A DNA stretch of 64,000 bases from Streptomyces sp. NBC_00582 (GTDB taxonomy: Bacteria; Actinomycetota; Actinomycetes; Streptomycetales; Streptomycetaceae). The stretch lies in the NCBI RefSeq assembly GCF_036345155.1, contig NZ_CP107772.1:2170001-2234000 (forward strand). Direction: 5' to 3'. Each line of letters opens with the position of its first letter. The stretch's first letter is position 1. Below the pieces are notes generated by a model. That model was not told where the DNA came from. It ran no database searches and saw only the letters and a list, made by a program, of their open reading frames with translations. Of this stretch, positions 63,502 through 64,000 are shown one piece after another. The position numbers and the translations under genes were made by a program.

Positions 63502-64000
63502 GTGAGTGAACGGCGGCCCGCGCCTACGGTGGGCCAGGTGGTGCTCGGCAGACGGCTGCAGGAGCTGCGCGAGGCGGCCGGTCTCGGCCGGGAGGAGGCG
63601 GCCCGCGCGTTGCGGGTGGCTCCGGCGACCGTACGGCGCATGGAGACGGCCGAGGTCGCACTGAAGATCCCTTATGTGCAGGTGCTGTTGGAGGCGTACG
63701 GGGTTTCCGAGGGCGAGGCGGAGGCGTTCGTCCGGCTGGCCGAGGACGCGAACCTGCCCGGCTGGTGGCAGCGTTTCCACGATGTGCTGCCGGAGTGGTT
63801 CAGTCTGTACGTCAGCCTGGAGGGGGCGGCCCGGCTGATCCGCAGCTATGAACCGCACTTCGTGCCGGGGCTGTTGCAGACGGAGAGGTACGCGCGCGCC
63901 GTGCTGGAGGCCGGCACGGTCGGGCGGACCACTCCGGACGCGATCGAGCGCCATGTGTCGCTGCGCATGGCCCGGCAGCGGTTGCTGGACGGGCCGAACC
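63502..64000 (+). CDS. XRE-family regulator with DUF5753 domain, 3' end outside window
   Basis: A GTG start with GGGGAGA upstream gives at least 166 residues. The N-terminal helix-turn-helix (LGRRLQELREAAGLGREEAA, APATVRRMETAE) is followed by the start of DUF5753 (FVRLAEDANLPGWWQRFHDV, YEPHFVPGLLQTERYARAV). This is the WhiJ/AbaA-like regulator class that is usually paired with a small DUF397 protein and acts in development or antibiotic control. Any partner would lie beyond the window. Confidence 0.9.
   Translation, partial: MSERRPAPTVGQVVLGRRLQELREAAGLGREEAARALRVAPATVRRMETAEVALKIPYVQVLLEAYGVSEGEAEAFVRLAEDANLPGWWQRFHDVLPEWFSLYVSLEGAARLIRSYEPHFVPGLLQTERYARAVLEAGTVGRTTPDAIERHVSLRMARQRLLDGPN

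Overview
The window is chromosomal DNA of a Streptomyces-type actinomycete. It is uniformly very GC-rich with strong third-position GC bias. It carries a conservon (cvnA-D plus P450), Tat and lipoprotein export signals, CBM2-bearing cellulases with CebR-type boxes, and XRE/DUF5753 regulators. Genes are packed in short operons with ATGA or GTGA start/stop overlaps.

Layout. 1-6553: a creatininase-family enzyme (cut by the window edge) converges on a five-gene minus-strand operon: MDR dehydrogenase, PTPS-like protein, GT4 glycosyltransferase, methyltransferase, flippase-like membrane protein. A divergent CDP-alcohol phosphatidyltransferase flanks it. Together they look like an uncharacterised small-molecule or glycolipid pathway. 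6682-12024: GNAT, dipeptide/nickel-type binding protein, fused two-domain permease and MFS exporter, with no ATPase. A Zur-like box lies in the divergent promoter region facing a CooC-like P-loop ATPase and an SCO5389-like small protein. 13.6-19 kb: a beta-glucosidase remnant, a secreted beta-helix protein, an EF-G paralogue with a possible leader peptide and attenuator, and an RlaP-type nucleotidyltransferase.

19.2-25.1 kb: a 4-hydroxyproline degradation operon (heterotrimeric hydroxyproline dehydrogenase, deaminase, epimerase, GntR/FCD regulator). 25.4-32.2 kb: a flavin monooxygenase, a DMATS-type indole prenyltransferase preceded by a translationally coupled 63-codon ORF, then the conservon with a CYP157-like P450. 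32.6 kb: tRNA-Leu(GAG). 33-38.9 kb: a decayed oxalate/formate region, with an intact OFA transporter and its small subunit, FdhD, GntR regulator and KAS III, but only fragments of aldehyde dehydrogenase, SucD, a second OFA transporter and formate dehydrogenase.

38.9-48.5 kb: isochorismatase-like protein, BASS transporter, LysR, Lrp and DHA2 exporter, acyl-CoA synthetase, aldo/keto reductase, and a methyltransferase with a His-rich N terminus. 48.7-58 kb: cellulose/xyloglucan cluster GH6, GH5, GH48, GH74, all with CBM2. 58-64 kb: small Tat protein, PL11 rhamnogalacturonan lyase, methyltransferase, pterin carbinolamine dehydratase, ADP-ribosylglycohydrolase, a truncated XRE regulator and an XRE/DUF5753 regulator cut by the window end. 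A dispersed GTATGC / GTATGCrGTCGAC word recurs in many gaps and inside a few genes, and 21-bp minisatellites occur at two places.
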